NCBI GenBank assembly: GCA_024653985.1
Contig: JANLIS010000095.1
Location: 1-5,485, forward strand
DNA: 5,485 nt
Reading direction: 5' to 3'
From: Candidatus Roizmanbacteria bacterium
Lineage (GTDB): Bacteria; Patescibacteriota; Microgenomatia; UBA1406; GWC2-37-13
The translations under genes were made by a program, and so were the position numbers. Shown one piece after another: positions 4,701 through 5,485 of this stretch. The notes below the pieces were generated by a model. The model saw nothing but the letters and a program-made list of their open reading frames with translations, was not told the DNA's origin and searched no databases. Numbering within the stretch: position 1 is the stretch's first letter; every line of letters begins with the position of its first letter.

Positions 4701-5485
4701 TTATATCTGCTCGACGTCGTGCGGTTTGGATTCTATCAGCGAGCTTTGGGTAATTTGAATAAATTCAGCTTTTTTCCAAACTTCATTCATATTTTTTGCT
4801 CCACAATAAGAAAATCCTGATCGGACACCACCAAGTAATTGATTAATGAACTCTGATACGTTTCCACGATATGGAACAACTGCCTCTACTCCTTCAGCTG
4901 CATATTCCTTCAAATCTTTTTTAACCTTTGCATCATTTTTTTGTCGGTCATGATTGGCCATAAGGGAGGCCATACCACGAGTCAGTTTAAATTTTCGGTT
5001 ATTTTTGAAAAACGTCAAAGCCGGTGATTCGTCGCAACCGGCAAATAGAGTTCCAATCATGACAGTCGAGGCACCAACCGCCAAAGCTTTTACCATATCT
5101 CCGGAATTTCTAATACCGCCATCAGCAATAATTGGAATGTCATATTTTTTTGCGACCGCTGCACATTCAGAAATTGCCGTTAATTGTGGAACACCTGCAC
5201 CGGCAACAACCCTTGTTATACAAAGGGCCCCCGGTCCGATTCCGACTTTGATAGCTGAGGCTCCGTTTTTTATCAATTCTTCCGTTGCCTCAGGAGTAGC
5301 CACGTTACCGGCGATAATGTCGATCTTTGGAAATTTTTTCTTTAAATCCTTTAAGACTCTTATCAAAAAAACCGAGTGTCCATGGGCAATGTCAATAACA
5401 ATAACATCTGTTCCCGCACGAACCAGCGCCTCAGCCCTTTCAATGTAATCGTCTTTTATACCAACGGCAGCTCCAACTAATAATC
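4701..5485 (-). CDS. guaB: IMP dehydrogenase, C-terminal 260 residues (5' end outside window)
   Basis: Oxidises IMP to XMP with NAD+, the committed guanine nucleotide step; cytoplasmic, tetrameric in the family. The frame is open through the right edge (first full codon 5483-5481, LLVGAAVG); internal start-like codons such as TTG at 5366 are not the true start. Motifs by residue in the visible part: DIAHGHS 31-37, GNVATPEA 59-66, catalytic loop GIGPGALCITR 81-91 with Cys88 and the Thr90 that follows in C-x-T, IADGGIRNSGD 119-129, GTLFAG 144-149, RGMASL 169-174, EGVEAVVPYRG 197-207, RSGFSYCGAKN 221-231, and the typical end ESKPHDV 251-257. The ES-PHDV tail and EGVE-VPYRG favour IMPDH over GMP reductase. 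Oddities: Ala86 where GPGSICTTR has Ser, and Arg180 followed by Gln where many IMPDHs have the flap Arg-Tyr pair. The N-terminal barrel half and any CBS domains lie outside. Confidence 0.94.
   Translation of the reverse strand, partial: LLVGAAVGIKDDYIERAEALVRAGTDVIVIDIAHGHSVFLIRVLKDLKKKFPKIDIIAGNVATPEATEELIKNGASAIKVGIGPGALCITRVVAGAGVPQLTAISECAAVAKKYDIPIIADGGIRNSGDMVKALAVGASTVMIGTLFAGCDESPALTFFKNNRKFKLTRGMASLMANHDRQKNDAKVKKDLKEYAAEGVEAVVPYRGNVSEFINQLLGGVRSGFSYCGAKNMNEVWKKAEFIQITQSSLIESKPHDVEQI

Noticed and set aside
4578..4820. 80-codon plus-strand open frame
   Set aside because: It runs through the whole tRNA-Leu and into the antisense of guaB, so it cannot be a normal gene.
4954..5448. 164-codon plus-strand open frame
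   Set aside because: Antisense to the well-conserved IMPDH frame; long only because guaB codon use leaves the opposite strand open.

Overview
The window carries a de novo pyrimidine cluster on the minus strand, followed further upstream by the end of a purine gene. In transcription order (right to left) it holds guaB (IMP dehydrogenase, 3' two-thirds or less, open at the right edge), then pyrB (aspartate carbamoyltransferase catalytic chain), carA (carbamoyl-phosphate synthase small subunit) and carB (large subunit, open at the left edge with 712 codons present). A tRNA-Leu(CAA) gene on the plus strand sits between guaB and pyrB.

The genes fit together simply. CarA takes ammonia from glutamine and CarB makes carbamoyl phosphate from it. 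PyrB joins that to aspartate to give N-carbamoyl-aspartate. GuaB makes XMP from IMP on the guanine branch. No pyrC, pyrI, pyrD or pyrR is visible. CarA and CarB both resemble the CPSase parts of eukaryotic CAD and the Bacteroidetes-type enzymes more than E. coli CarAB.

The organism looks like an AT-rich bacterium. The plain A/T-rich coding sequence, long A/T runs, lack of Shine-Dalgarno motifs and GC-rich palindromic units in spacers and inside carA would suit a candidate phyla radiation (Patescibacteria) member. This is inference, and a Bacteroidetes-related or other uncultured lineage is not excluded. All long reading frames are intact under the standard code.

Layout: 1-2138 carB; 2139-2320 a TTTAAC-rich spacer with long inverted arms; 2321-3376 carA, carrying a 26-bp in-frame palindrome at 2871-2896; 3377-3480 a spacer with GC-rich hairpins; 3481-4425 pyrB; 4426-4608 a dense intergenic stretch (pyrB promoter candidate, minus-strand terminator-like hairpin, plus-strand extended -10, and an 80-bp structured segment bracketed by a 20-bp direct repeat that copies the 5' end of the tRNA); 4609-4691 tRNA-Leu; 4701-5485 guaB. 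I saw no CRISPR array, transposase, toxin or defence gene. The least explained parts are the spacer elements and the duplicated tRNA 5' end.
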